Positions 17,958-25,997 of a stretch of 64,000 nucleotides of DNA are shown here, piece after piece. The position numbers and the translations under genes are program-made. Each line of letters begins with the position of its first letter. Within the stretch, counting starts at the first letter, position 1. The stretch is from Actinomadura rudentiformis (GTDB taxonomy: Bacteria; Actinomycetota; Actinomycetes; Streptosporangiales; Streptosporangiaceae), in NCBI RefSeq assembly GCF_008923185.1, contig NZ_WBMT01000021.1, positions 151,286 to 215,285 on the forward strand, in the 5' to 3' direction. Under the pieces are notes generated by a model. It did not search any database, was not told where the DNA came from, and saw only the letters and a program-made list of their open reading frames with translations.

Positions 17958-18595
17958 GGCCGGCGCTCTTCGGCGGCTGTCGGATCCTCGCCGCGGTCCA
18001 GGGACTTCCAGAGGCTGTGCTGGTCGACAGGCAACGAGTCGTCGGCGGCCGTCCGTTCACCTGCCGCCCGCTCAGGGGCGCCGGCAGGCCGGCCTGCGGG
18101 CCCCTGCCGTTCGTACCGCGCCGACATGCCGGGCCAGCGCGCGCCGCGCACCACCGTGATCAGACCGGCGGCGGCGAGCAGCACCGCCCCGGCGACGGAG
18201 ACCATCCACCACGGGCCCGTCTCCACCGCGGGATGCGCGGACAGGCCCTGCAGCAGGGCGCGTTCGTCCCCCGCGGCGGTGAGGACGTGGGAGCGCCGGA
18301 CGGCCGCGACGGAGGCGTACCCGATCCCGGCACCGAAGATCACCAGCAGCAGGCCGACCCCGGCGCGCACCCGGCCGCGGGTCGCGAAGAGGGCCGCCAG
18401 CGCGGCCAGCCCGGCCCAGCCGAGCGCGCTCGCGGCGCCACCGAGGTCGCGCCCGGTCAACTCCTGGACGAACGGGGTGATCGCGTCCCTGGCGCGGACC
18501 GTCGCCCAGGGCCGCCCCGCGGCCAGCAGCACGAGCCCGGCACCGGCCGCGCACAGCAGCGCGGTCAGCCCGCGCTCACGGCCCGCCGGGGTCAT
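17954..18595 (-). CDS. Trp-operon-associated membrane protein (TIGR02234 type)
   Basis: 213 aa from ATG 18595; the frame is open further but the start MTPAGRERGLTALLCAAG matches the family form. Four predicted helices with the layout AGAGLVLLAAGRPW, GWAGLAALAALFATRGR, VGLLLVIFGAGIGY and WWMVSVAGAVLLAAAGL; a polar C-tail follows. The family of unknown function is repeatedly found in actinobacterial trp operons. It overlaps hisI by 20 nt upstream and the regulator by 4 nt downstream. trpE, which often sits between hisI and this gene in relatives, is absent here. Confidence 0.82.
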   Translation of the reverse strand: MTPAGRERGLTALLCAAGAGLVLLAAGRPWATVRARDAITPFVQELTGRDLGGAASALGWAGLAALAALFATRGRVRAGVGLLLVIFGAGIGYASVAAVRRSHVLTAAGDERALLQGLSAHPAVETGPWWMVSVAGAVLLAAAGLITVVRGARWPGMSARYERQGPAGRPAGAPERAAGERTAADDSLPVDQHSLWKSLDRGEDPTAAEERRP

Positions 18596-18971
18596 TCCGC
18601 TCCCCGACCACCGCTTCGAGCACGTCGGCGTCGAAGCAGGTGCGGTCACCGGTGTGGCAGGCGGCGCCGATCTGGTCGACCTTCACGAGGATGACGTCCT
18701 TGTCGCAGTCCAGGGCGACGGACTTGACCCACTGCTGGTGGCCGGAGCTCTCGCCCTTCACCCAGTACTCCCCGCGGCTGCGGGACCAGTAGGTGGCACG
18801 GCCCGTGGTGAGGGTGCGGTGCAGGGCCTCGTCGTCCATCCAGGCCAGCATGAGCACCTCCCCGGTGTCGTACTGCTGGGCGATGGCGGGGACCAGGCCG
18901 TCCTCGGTGCGTTTGAGGCGGTCTGCGATCTTGGGGTCCAGGTTGGACGGGCGAGCCGACATGGGATCCAT
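18576..18971 (-). CDS. hisI: Phosphoribosyl-AMP cyclohydrolase
   Basis: 131 aa from ATG 18971 (GGGGA about 8 nt upstream); ATG 18962 is also possible. It opens the adenine ring of PR-AMP in histidine synthesis. Signatures: LMLAWMDDEAL, ATYWSRSRGEYWVKGESSGHQQ, VALDCDKDVILVKV (metal Asp/Cys), and GAACHTGDRTCF (zinc Cys). There is no HisE domain, so PR-ATP pyrophosphatase must be elsewhere. It is separated from the rest of the his genes by 15 kb. Confidence 0.96.
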   Translation of the reverse strand: MDPMSARPSNLDPKIADRLKRTEDGLVPAIAQQYDTGEVLMLAWMDDEALHRTLTTGRATYWSRSRGEYWVKGESSGHQQWVKSVALDCDKDVILVKVDQIGAACHTGDRTCFDADVLEAVVGERNDPGGP

Positions 18972-19091
18972 TGTGCCGGGTCCCCGTTCTCCCGTCGCAC
19001 CGCCCCGCCGCTCCCGGCACGCGGCTCCCCTGGAAACGGCGCTGGAAACGATCCTGGACACGACCCCGGACACCCCCGGGACGCGACCCCG

Positions 19092-19128
19092 GACACAACA
19101 AGGCCCGCATCCTGGTGGGATGCGGGCC
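19092..19128 (-). terminator. Terminator of the cold-shock gene
   Basis: An 11-bp stem (19102-19112 with 19118-19128, GGCCCGCATCC and complement) with a 5-nt loop. It is followed on the minus strand by TTGTTGTG. It starts about 22 bp after the csp stop. Confidence 0.85.
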
Positions 19129-19149
19129 CGGCTGTACGGCTATCGGGTG

Positions 19150-19356
19150 TTACAGGGGGACGACCTGGTCGGCCTGCGGACCCCGGTTACCCTGCGTCAC
19201 CTCGAACTGGACGCGCTGGTTCTCATCGAGGGTGCGGTACCCGGAGGACTGGATCGCCGAGTAGTGCACGAAAACGTCCGGCCCACCGCCGTCGACGGCG
19301 ATGAAGCCGAAGCCCTTTTCGGCGTTGAACCACTTCACGGTGCCCTGCTGGGGCAT
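19150..19356 (-). CDS. Cold-shock protein (CspA family)
   Basis: 68 aa, the standard length. A single cold-shock domain with RNP1 KGFGFI and RNP2 DVFVHYS; begins MPQQGTVKWFNAEKG. It binds single-stranded nucleic acids and acts as an RNA chaperone. Good ribosome site GGAG at 7 nt. A promoter (TTGCAG-N17-TTGTAT) about 130 bp upstream gives a long 5' leader, typical of csp genes, and a terminator follows, so it is a single-gene unit. Confidence 0.97.
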   Translation of the reverse strand: MPQQGTVKWFNAEKGFGFIAVDGGGPDVFVHYSAIQSSGYRTLDENQRVQFEVTQGNRGPQADQVVPL

Positions 19357-19931
19357 GTCTTTCTCCTTGCGGCAAAACGTGGGCCCACACCTCGCGGGCC
19401 CAGCGCGGTCGCTGCGGAACGCTCTCGCCCCCGGCTCGTCCCGGAAAAGCCAAAACGCCCGCTGCCATCAGTCCGCGGGCGTCCATACAAACGATCGAGA
19501 ACCACGACTGCAACCGACGAGCCCCACCGTATCACCGGTTCCACGTAAAGCGGAGGAGCTGCAAGCCCCGCGATTCACCTGACGGCGAACGACCGCGTTA
19601 CCGCACCGATAAAGGCCGCAACTTGCTTCCGCCTGGGTCTTGACAGCCTCCCGCCGCGCCGACGCCACGGGCCCTGCGGAGCCCGCCGCCCGAGGCGTAC
19701 GGGCGCCGTCGGCGGGTGGGCGATGCGCGCTCGCGGCAACTCCTAGAGAGGCACTTGTGTGACAAATTCTTTAGGACATAACAGCCAATTCTTGGCTTGC
19801 GGCACACGATTCTCCGAACCCCCGCCCTCACCACGGACGGTAAGCCCCCTCTTCCCCCGCCGGGAATAAGCGGCGGACGCGGATGGTAGGGATGTGCAGG
19901 CCCCGAAACCCCCACGATCCGGAGATAAGCC
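19357..19931. other. Intergenic region between csp and the ABC exporter (575 bp)
   Basis: No convincing gene. The left part is the csp 5' leader and promoter. It includes a minus-strand hairpin CGCCCGC-N12-GCGGGCG (19456-19481) followed by TTTTGGCTTTT. The right part (about 19750-19800) is unusually AT-rich for this genome. It holds the inverted repeat GCCAA-ttc-TTGGC (19784-19796) and probably carries the promoter of the plus-strand ABC genes. A ribosome site GGAG lies 8 nt before the ABC start. Confidence 0.55.
19485..19513 (-). promoter_or_regulatory. Promoter of the cold-shock gene
   Basis: Minus-strand TTGCAG (19508-19513) and TTGTAT (19485-19490) separated by 17 bp. Predicted start near 19478, giving a 5' leader of about 120 nt before ATG 19356. 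Inferred from sequence only. Confidence 0.5.
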
Positions 19932-21866
19932 GTGCCAGCAGCCTCGACGCGCGTCAGTCCCCACATCCTGCGTGACGGCATGCGGGTGCTCGGGGTCGCG
20001 ATCCGGGCGGAACCGAAGGTCTTCACCGTCTCGGTCCTCGGCAGCGCCCTCTACGCGGCGATGACGGTGGCCACGGCCACCGTCCTCGGCCGGGTGACGG
20101 AGGAGGTGGTCCTGCCGGCCTTCCGGACCGGCGACACGACGGCCGGGGCTCTGGCAGGCGCGGCCGTCGCGATCGTGGGCGTGGCCCTGTTCAAGGCGCT
20201 CGGGGTCGCGGCACGCCGGTTCTACGCCGGTCTGATGCAGTACCGCATGCAGGCGCGTTACCGACGGGCCGTCACCCGCCAGTACCTGCGGCTGCCGCTC
20301 GCCTGGCACCACCGCCACCCGACCGGGCAGCTGCTCTCCAACGCCAACGCCGACGTGGAGGCCGCCTGGGCGCCGCTCGCGCCACTGCCGATGGCCGTCG
20401 GCGTGGTCTTCATGCTCCTGATCGCCGCCGTGTCGATCGTCCTGACCGATCTGACGGTGGCCGTCGTCGGCTTCCTGGTCTTCCCCGCCATCGCCCTGCT
20501 GAACGTGGTCTACCAGCGGCGGCTGGCGCCCGTGGCCACCCGCGCCCAGCAGCTGCGCGCCGAGGTCAGCGAGGTCGCGCACGAGAGCTTCGAGGGCGGG
20601 CTGGTGGTCAAGACCCTCGGCCGGGAGCAGGCCGAGACCGAGCGGTTCGCCGAGCGCGCCGACGCCCTGCGCGACGCCAACGTGGCGGTCGGCCGGGTCC
20701 GCGGGCTCTTCGACCCGATCCTGGAGGCGCTGCCCAACCTGGGCGTGCTCGCCGTCCTGCTGATCGGTTCGGTCCGGCTGGAGGCCGGGGCCATGACGGC
20801 GGGCGACCTGGTGAACGTGGCGTACCTGTTCACCCTGCTGGCCTGGCCGATCCGGGCGCTCGGCTGGGTGCTGGCCGAGGTGCCGCGGAGCGTCGTCGGC
20901 TGGACCCGGGTCCGCTCGGTGCTCGACGCCACGGGAGATCTCCCGTACGGGCCGCATTCCCTGGACGGCGCCGGGAGGGCGGCCGAGCTGGAGGTCCGCG
21001 AGCTGCGCTTCGCCTACGAGTCCGACGACGAGTCCGGTGACGAGAGCGACGACGGCTCCAAGCGGCACGTCCTGCATGACGTGTCCTTCGCCGCCCGGCC
21101 CGGCCAGACGATCGCGGTGGTCGGGCCGACGGGCTCTGGCAAATCGACCCTCACCTCGCTCCTGGTGCGACTGGTCGATCCCGCCGACGGGTCGGTCCTG
21201 CTGGACGGGATGGATGTCCGGGACATACGCCAGGGCGGGGTGGCCGAGACGGCCGCGCTCGTCCCCCAGCAGACGTTCCTCTTCGACGACACCGTGCGCG
21301 GCAACGTCGTGCTCAATCTGGACGTACCGGACGAACGTGTATGGGAGGCCTTGCGGCTGGCCCAGGCGGACGGATTCGTCGCCGCCCTCGCGGACGGGCT
21401 CGACACCAAGGTCGGTGAGCGCGGCGCCACCCTGTCGGGTGGCCAGCGGCAGCGGCTCGCCCTGGCCAGGGCGCTCGTGCGGCGGCCCAGGCTGCTGATC
21501 CTCGACGACGCCACCTCGAGCGTCGACCCCCAGGTCGAGGCGCGGATCCTGAACGGACTGCGCGAGGCCCAGCAGTCAGAGGACGGGCCCGGAGCCACCG
21601 TCGTCGTGGTGGCGTACCGCAAGGCCACGATCTCGCTGGCCGACGAGGTCGTCTACATCGAGCACGGCCGCGTCCTCGACCGTGGCTCCCACTCCGAGCT
21701 GCTGCGGCGGTCCGAGGGTTACCGCAACCTCGTCAACGCCTACGAGCGGGCAGAGGAAGAGCACGAGGCCCTTGAGAGCGGCGACGACGAAAGGCAAGAC
21801 GGCGAAAGAGAAGACAGCGACATCAAAGGCAGCGACATCGAAGGCAGCGAGGAGGCCCTCACGTGA
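19932..21866 (+). CDS. ABC exporter half-transporter, degenerate-site subunit
   Basis: 644 aa from GTG 19932 (GGAG 8 nt upstream). Six transmembrane helices (residues about 20-320), then an ATPase domain with Walker A VGPTGSGKST, Q-loop VPQQTFLFD and signature LSGGQRQR. Walker B is LLILDDATSSVD, with Asp in place of the catalytic Glu. The switch histidine is replaced by Tyr (VVVVAYRKAT where the partner has SIAHRLST). An acidic insert (SDDESGDESDDGS) precedes the Walker A strand, and the C-tail is Asp/Glu-rich. It overlaps the next half-transporter by 4 nt. Such pairs form heterodimeric exporters in which one ATP site does not hydrolyse. Substrate unknown. Confidence 0.93.
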   Translation: MPAASTRVSPHILRDGMRVLGVAIRAEPKVFTVSVLGSALYAAMTVATATVLGRVTEEVVLPAFRTGDTTAGALAGAAVAIVGVALFKALGVAARRFYAGLMQYRMQARYRRAVTRQYLRLPLAWHHRHPTGQLLSNANADVEAAWAPLAPLPMAVGVVFMLLIAAVSIVLTDLTVAVVGFLVFPAIALLNVVYQRRLAPVATRAQQLRAEVSEVAHESFEGGLVVKTLGREQAETERFAERADALRDANVAVGRVRGLFDPILEALPNLGVLAVLLIGSVRLEAGAMTAGDLVNVAYLFTLLAWPIRALGWVLAEVPRSVVGWTRVRSVLDATGDLPYGPHSLDGAGRAAELEVRELRFAYESDDESGDESDDGSKRHVLHDVSFAARPGQTIAVVGPTGSGKSTLTSLLVRLVDPADGSVLLDGMDVRDIRQGGVAETAALVPQQTFLFDDTVRGNVVLNLDVPDERVWEALRLAQADGFVAALADGLDTKVGERGATLSGGQRQRLALARALVRRPRLLILDDATSSVDPQVEARILNGLREAQQSEDGPGATVVVVAYRKATISLADEVVYIEHGRVLDRGSHSELLRRSEGYRNLVNAYERAEEEHEALESGDDERQDGEREDSDIKGSDIEGSEEALT

Positions 21867-23644
21867 CCGCGCTCAGTGACGTCTCGGTCCAGGAAGGCGC
21901 CCTCAGCACGCTGCGGCGCGGCCTGAGGCTGAGCCCGGAGTTCCGCGCGGGGCTGGCCGGGACCCTGCTGCTCGCGCTGGTCGCGACCGCCGGGCGGGTC
22001 GTGGTGCCGATCGCGGTCCAGCAGACGATCGACAAGGGGCTGGGCGCCACCGGTGGCCCGGATGTCGGCTACATCCGCACCGCCGTGCTGCTGTGCGCGG
22101 TCGCGGTGCTGATCACGGCGGTCAGCGCGTACGCGATGAACGTCCGGCTCTACAAGACCTCCGAGACCGGCCTGGCCGCCCTGCGCGTCAGGGCGTTCCG
22201 CCACGTGCACGACCTGTCCATGCTGACCCAGAGCGGCGAGCGGCGCGGCGCCTTGGTGTCGCGGGTGACCGGCGACGTGGACCAGATCAGCCAGTTCATG
22301 CAGTTCGGCGGACTGATGATCATCATTTCGGTGGGGCAGCTGCTGGTCGCCAGCGTGCTGATGGCGGTCTACTCGTGGCCGCTGGCGCTCATGGTGTGGC
22401 TCGCCTTCGTGCCGCTGGCACTCGCACTGCGCTGGTTCCAGCGGCTGATCTCCACCGCGTACACCCGGGTGCGCGAGCGCACCGGCGACCTGCTGGCGGC
22501 CGTCAGCGAGTCCGTGGTCGGCGCGTCGGTGATCCGCGCGTACGGCTCGGAGGAGCGCACCGCGCGGCGGGTCGACGAGACCGTCGACGCCACCCGCACC
22601 GCCCAGACCCGCGCGCAGGGCCTGGTCGCGCTCACGTTCCCCACCAGCGAGCTCACCGCCGCGATCGCGACCGCGGCGGTCGTCGTCGCCGGAGTGCTGC
22701 TCGGCGTCGACGGCAACCTGACCGCGGGCAAGCTCGTCGCGTTCCTCTTCCTCGTGACGCTGTTCGTCAGCCCGATGCAGACCGCGACCGAGCTCCTGAA
22801 CGAGGCGCAGAACGCGATCGCCGGGTGGCGGCGTGTCCTCGGGGTCCTCGACACGGTCCCCGACGTCGCCGATCCCGGCGAGGAGGGCACGGTCCTGCCC
22901 CGCGGGCCCATCGAGGTGACGTTCGAGGACGTCGGGTTCGCCTACCCGGGCGGTCCGCCCGTGCTGCACGGCGTGAACGTCTCCATCCAGCCGCGCAGCC
23001 GGGTCGCGATCGTGGGCGAGACCGGGTCGGGCAAGACCACGTTCGCCAAGCTGCTGACCCGCCTCATGGACCCCACGTCCGGCCAGGTGCGCGTGGACGG
23101 CGTGCCGCTCGGCCAGGTGAGGTTCTCCTCGCTGCGGGAGCGGATCGTGATGGTGCCGCAGGACGGGTTCCTGTTCGACGCCTCGCTCGCCGACAACATC
23201 CGGTACGGCAAGCTGGACGCGTCCGACGAGGATCTGCTGCTGGCGCTGACCGAGCTCGGCCTCGCCGACTGGCTGGAGGGCCTGCCGCGCGGTCTCGCGA
23301 CCCCGGTCGGCCAGCGCGGCGAGTCGTTGTCGGCCGGTGAACGCCAGCTGGTCGCGCTGGCACGCGCCTATGTCGCCGATCCCGACCTGCTCGTCCTGGA
23401 CGAGGCCACGTCGGCGGTCGACCCGGCCACGGAGGTACGGATCCAGCGGGCCCTGGACGGCGTCACCCGCGGCCGGACGGCGATCTCCATCGCGCACCGG
23501 CTGTCGACCGCGGAGGCCGCCGACGAGGTCATCGTGTTCGACTCCGGCCGCATCGTCCAGCGTGGCCCGCACGCCGAGCTGGTGACCGAGCCCGGCGTCT
23601 ACGCCGACCTGCACGCCAGCTGGATCGCCCAGCGCCAGATCTGA
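21863..23644 (+). CDS. ABC exporter half-transporter, catalytic subunit
   Basis: 593 aa from GTG 21863, coupled to the previous gene. Six membrane helices, then a complete ATPase domain: Walker A VGETGSGKTT, Q-loop VPQDGFLFD, signature LSAGERQL, Walker B LLVLDEATSAVD with the catalytic Glu, and H-loop SIAHRLS. The signature is LSAGE rather than LSGGQ. Together with the preceding protein it should form an inner-membrane heterodimeric exporter with one active ATP site. It may carry drugs, lipids or peptides; the neighbours do not say which. Confidence 0.93.
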   Translation: MTALSDVSVQEGALSTLRRGLRLSPEFRAGLAGTLLLALVATAGRVVVPIAVQQTIDKGLGATGGPDVGYIRTAVLLCAVAVLITAVSAYAMNVRLYKTSETGLAALRVRAFRHVHDLSMLTQSGERRGALVSRVTGDVDQISQFMQFGGLMIIISVGQLLVASVLMAVYSWPLALMVWLAFVPLALALRWFQRLISTAYTRVRERTGDLLAAVSESVVGASVIRAYGSEERTARRVDETVDATRTAQTRAQGLVALTFPTSELTAAIATAAVVVAGVLLGVDGNLTAGKLVAFLFLVTLFVSPMQTATELLNEAQNAIAGWRRVLGVLDTVPDVADPGEEGTVLPRGPIEVTFEDVGFAYPGGPPVLHGVNVSIQPRSRVAIVGETGSGKTTFAKLLTRLMDPTSGQVRVDGVPLGQVRFSSLRERIVMVPQDGFLFDASLADNIRYGKLDASDEDLLLALTELGLADWLEGLPRGLATPVGQRGESLSAGERQLVALARAYVADPDLLVLDEATSAVDPATEVRIQRALDGVTRGRTAISIAHRLSTAEAADEVIVFDSGRIVQRGPHAELVTEPGVYADLHASWIAQRQI

Positions 23645-23662
23645 CGGTCTGGAGTCGGCCGG

Positions 23663-23690
23663 CCCGTGCTGACCAGCCCGTGCTGACCAG
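23663..23690. repeat. 14-bp tandem duplication
   Basis: Two exact copies of CCCGTGCTGACCAG in the gap between the ABC exporter and the HEAT-repeat gene. One of several short tandem duplications in this window. Confidence 0.8.
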
Positions 23691-23709
23691 GTCGTTCGGC
23701 GTAAAACAC

Positions 23710-23739
23710 TTGCCCGATATCGACTCTGATGCGCATTCT
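23710..23739 (+). promoter_or_regulatory. Possible promoter, leaderless HEAT-repeat gene
   Basis: TTGCCC (23710-23715) and CATTCT (23734-23739) with an 18-bp spacer. The expected start is at about 23746, the GTG chosen as the start codon. Weak -10 element; inference. Confidence 0.3.
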
Positions 23740-23745
23740 GGCGTG

Positions 23746-25002
23746 GTGAACAACGAGGTCGTCTTGGAATCAGCGGGCACGCTGCACGGGCAACTGCAGC
23801 GGGGTCTCGGCCGGGCCGCGCGCAGGGCGGCCGACACGTCGGGCGCGGGCGAGTACGTCTTCGACTGCATACGGCGCGATCCACGCTGGGACTTCCAATG
23901 CGAGACGAGGAGCCTCTATTACGCCCGCCTCGTGGTCGATCTCGAACTTCCGGTGCGGCCGATCGCCGACCATCTGTTCGACCCGTCCGATCATTCGGAT
24001 GAGGACGAGCAACGGGTGGTGCTGGCGTTGCGCGTCCTCGGGGACCTCGTCCGGCTCAGCCGGCGTGAGGCCGCCGTGCTGCTGCGCGAGTACGCCGAGG
24101 AGGGCACGCACTGGTTCGACGCCCTCGACGAGCTGATCGAGCTGCGTGATCCCGCGCTGACGACCGGGCTGGCCACGCTCGTGGCGGCGCGCTGCGACGA
24201 CGGCACCCTCGCCGACCTGGTCGCCGGGCCGCCGAATCCGGTGATCGAGAGCTGGGCCGCCAGGGAGCCGCGCATCGCGGCCGTGCTCAGCTCGCACCGG
24301 GAGGCGGCTCCGGCCGTGCGCCGCCCCGGCGGCCCGGGTGGCGGCGACCGCTCCGAACGCACCGAATCCGAACTCCTCGACATGGCCCGGCAGCGCGACG
24401 ACGGCGCGGTCGCGGCCATTTTCGAGCTCGGGCGCAGACGTGCCCCCGCGTTGCTGGACCTCGCCGAGGAGCTCCTGCCGCAGCGGCCCAGCAGATGGGG
24501 CGGCGCGGTGTGCAGAGCGCTGCGGGAGTACGGGCCGGAGGTCCTCCCCCGGGCCCGAGCGTGGGCCGCCGCCCACAACGGCTGCGAGGACATGGCGCTG
24601 CGCATCCTGGCCCGCCACGGCACCCGCCAGGACATCCCGCTGCTGATGAGCGAGCTCCGCGACGCCCTCTCCCGGCGCGACTGGAGCGACGCCGCCGGCC
24701 CCATCGAGGGGCTCGGCAGGCTCCGCGCCGGCGAGGCCGTGCCCCTGCTCAAGGATTCCTGGACCGAGTCCGCCTACGCCTACCTGAGGCCCCGGGTCCT
24801 GACCGCCCTGACCCGCACCGCCCCGCACACCGCCGAGGCCTACACCGTCGAGGGCCTGTGGGACTGCGAGGAGGGCGTCCGTGAGATCGCCGCGCAGTCG
24901 GCCCCGCTCACGCGAGAGACCCGGATACGTCTCCAGCGCCTGCACCACGACCCCGCCGAAGAGCCCGAGGTCCGTGCGGCCGCCGCCGCCAGACTCATGT
25001 GA
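23746..25002 (+). CDS. HEAT-repeat domain protein of unknown function
   Basis: 418 aa from GTG 23746; the frame is open upstream to 23680 but no ribosome site is seen, and a promoter-like element would make the transcript start at this GTG. All-helical, rich in Leu, Ala, Arg and Glu. The second half shows HEAT/Armadillo-like repeats (ALLDLAEELLPQRPSRW, DMALRILARHGTRQDIP, GPIEGLGRLRAGEAVPLL, ALTRTAPHTAEAYTVEG). A Gly/Pro linker near residue 210 divides it in two. Such proteins are usually scaffolds. No catalytic motif. Confidence 0.75.
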   Translation: MNNEVVLESAGTLHGQLQRGLGRAARRAADTSGAGEYVFDCIRRDPRWDFQCETRSLYYARLVVDLELPVRPIADHLFDPSDHSDEDEQRVVLALRVLGDLVRLSRREAAVLLREYAEEGTHWFDALDELIELRDPALTTGLATLVAARCDDGTLADLVAGPPNPVIESWAAREPRIAAVLSSHREAAPAVRRPGGPGGGDRSERTESELLDMARQRDDGAVAAIFELGRRRAPALLDLAEELLPQRPSRWGGAVCRALREYGPEVLPRARAWAAAHNGCEDMALRILARHGTRQDIPLLMSELRDALSRRDWSDAAGPIEGLGRLRAGEAVPLLKDSWTESAYAYLRPRVLTALTRTAPHTAEAYTVEGLWDCEEGVREIAAQSAPLTRETRIRLQRLHHDPAEEPEVRAAAAARLM

Positions 25003-25074
25003 AATTCGACTGAACCCTCGCCCCGTCCGGCGCGTACCACTCCCCGGAATCGCATCTCCCCGGGAGGACGCACC

Positions 25075-25485
25075 ATGGGTTTGCCGCACCTTCTCAAGGC
25101 CGCGCTGGTGGCCGTGCCCGCCGTGGCCTTGCTGGCCGGCTGCTCCGGCAAGCTGAACAACGGCGCTCACGCAGGCCACGACGGGCCGGAGGCCAAGGAG
25201 GCCACCATCGAGCAGATCGCCTCGCAGACGGGCTGCACGCTCTCGGGGCGGCGGAACGCCGAGGAACTGCGGCAGGGCGCGTGCCAGACCGGCACCGGGC
25301 GCTACACCGTGGTCGGCTTCACCAGCGAGCAGGGGCAGAAGAGCTGGCTCGAAGAGGCCAAGCCCTGGGGCGGCACCTACCTGGTCGGCAAGCGCTGGGT
25401 CATCGTCAGCACCGCGCCCACCCTGGAGACGCTGCGCCAGCAGCTCGGCGGCGACATCGTCAACGGCCGCAGCCACCACAGCTGA
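25075..25485 (+). CDS. Small secreted lipoprotein of unknown function
   Basis: 136 aa, start ATG 25075 with GGGAGG upstream. Signal peptide with lipobox LLAGC, Cys23 the likely lipidated residue, followed by a His-rich stretch (NNGAHAGHDGP). The mature part has two further Cys (TGCTLSG, QGACQTG) that could pair. It has no named domain I recognise. It would be processed by the Lgt and LspA encoded in this window. Confidence 0.75.
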   Translation: MGLPHLLKAALVAVPAVALLAGCSGKLNNGAHAGHDGPEAKEATIEQIASQTGCTLSGRRNAEELRQGACQTGTGRYTVVGFTSEQGQKSWLEEAKPWGGTYLVGKRWVIVSTAPTLETLRQQLGGDIVNGRSHHS

Positions 25486-25644
25486 TCGCCTCACATCACG
25501 GGCGCGGAGAGCCGCAGCGCGAGGCCGGGGGTCGGATCCTGCGCTGCGGCGAGGCCGTGTCACCGCGGAGTACTACTTCGGTTCGACACGGTTCCTCCCC
25601 CCGAATGGCGTGACGGCGAGAGTGCACCTCATAGACTCAGAGTC

Positions 25645-25977
25645 ATGATCTCCCCTGTGAGGCGCAAGCTCGCCGTGCTCCCCCTCGTCCTGCTGCCGTT
25701 CGCGACGGTGGCGGCGTGCGGTGGGGAGAACACCAAGACCGACTGCAACCTGAACGCCTGCACGATCACCTTCGACCGCGGCGTGGACGCCAGCGCGTCG
25801 ATCCTCGGCATCAAGGCCGAGCTGGTCAGCGTCCAGGGCAACAACGTCACGATGAAGGTCGGCGGCCAGCAGATCACCGTGCCGGTGGGCGAGGCCGAGC
25901 AGTCCGACGGGTTCGACGTCCAGGTCCAGTCCGTCACGAAGGACAACGTGGTCGTCAAGATCTCCAACAGCGGGTGA
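25645..25977 (+). CDS. Small secreted lipoprotein of unknown function
   Basis: 110 aa, ATG 25645. Signal peptide with lipobox TVAAC, Cys25 the likely lipidated residue. The mature part has the Cys pair DCNLNACTITFDRG and beta-rich sequence (NNVTMKVGGQQITVPVGE, DNVVVKISNSG). I recognise no named family. It lies 160 bp after another small lipoprotein, but the two do not look alike. Confidence 0.75.
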   Translation: MISPVRRKLAVLPLVLLPFATVAACGGENTKTDCNLNACTITFDRGVDASASILGIKAELVSVQGNNVTMKVGGQQITVPVGEAEQSDGFDVQVQSVTKDNVVVKISNSG

Positions 25978-25997
25978 CACGGGCATAGTATTCGCCC

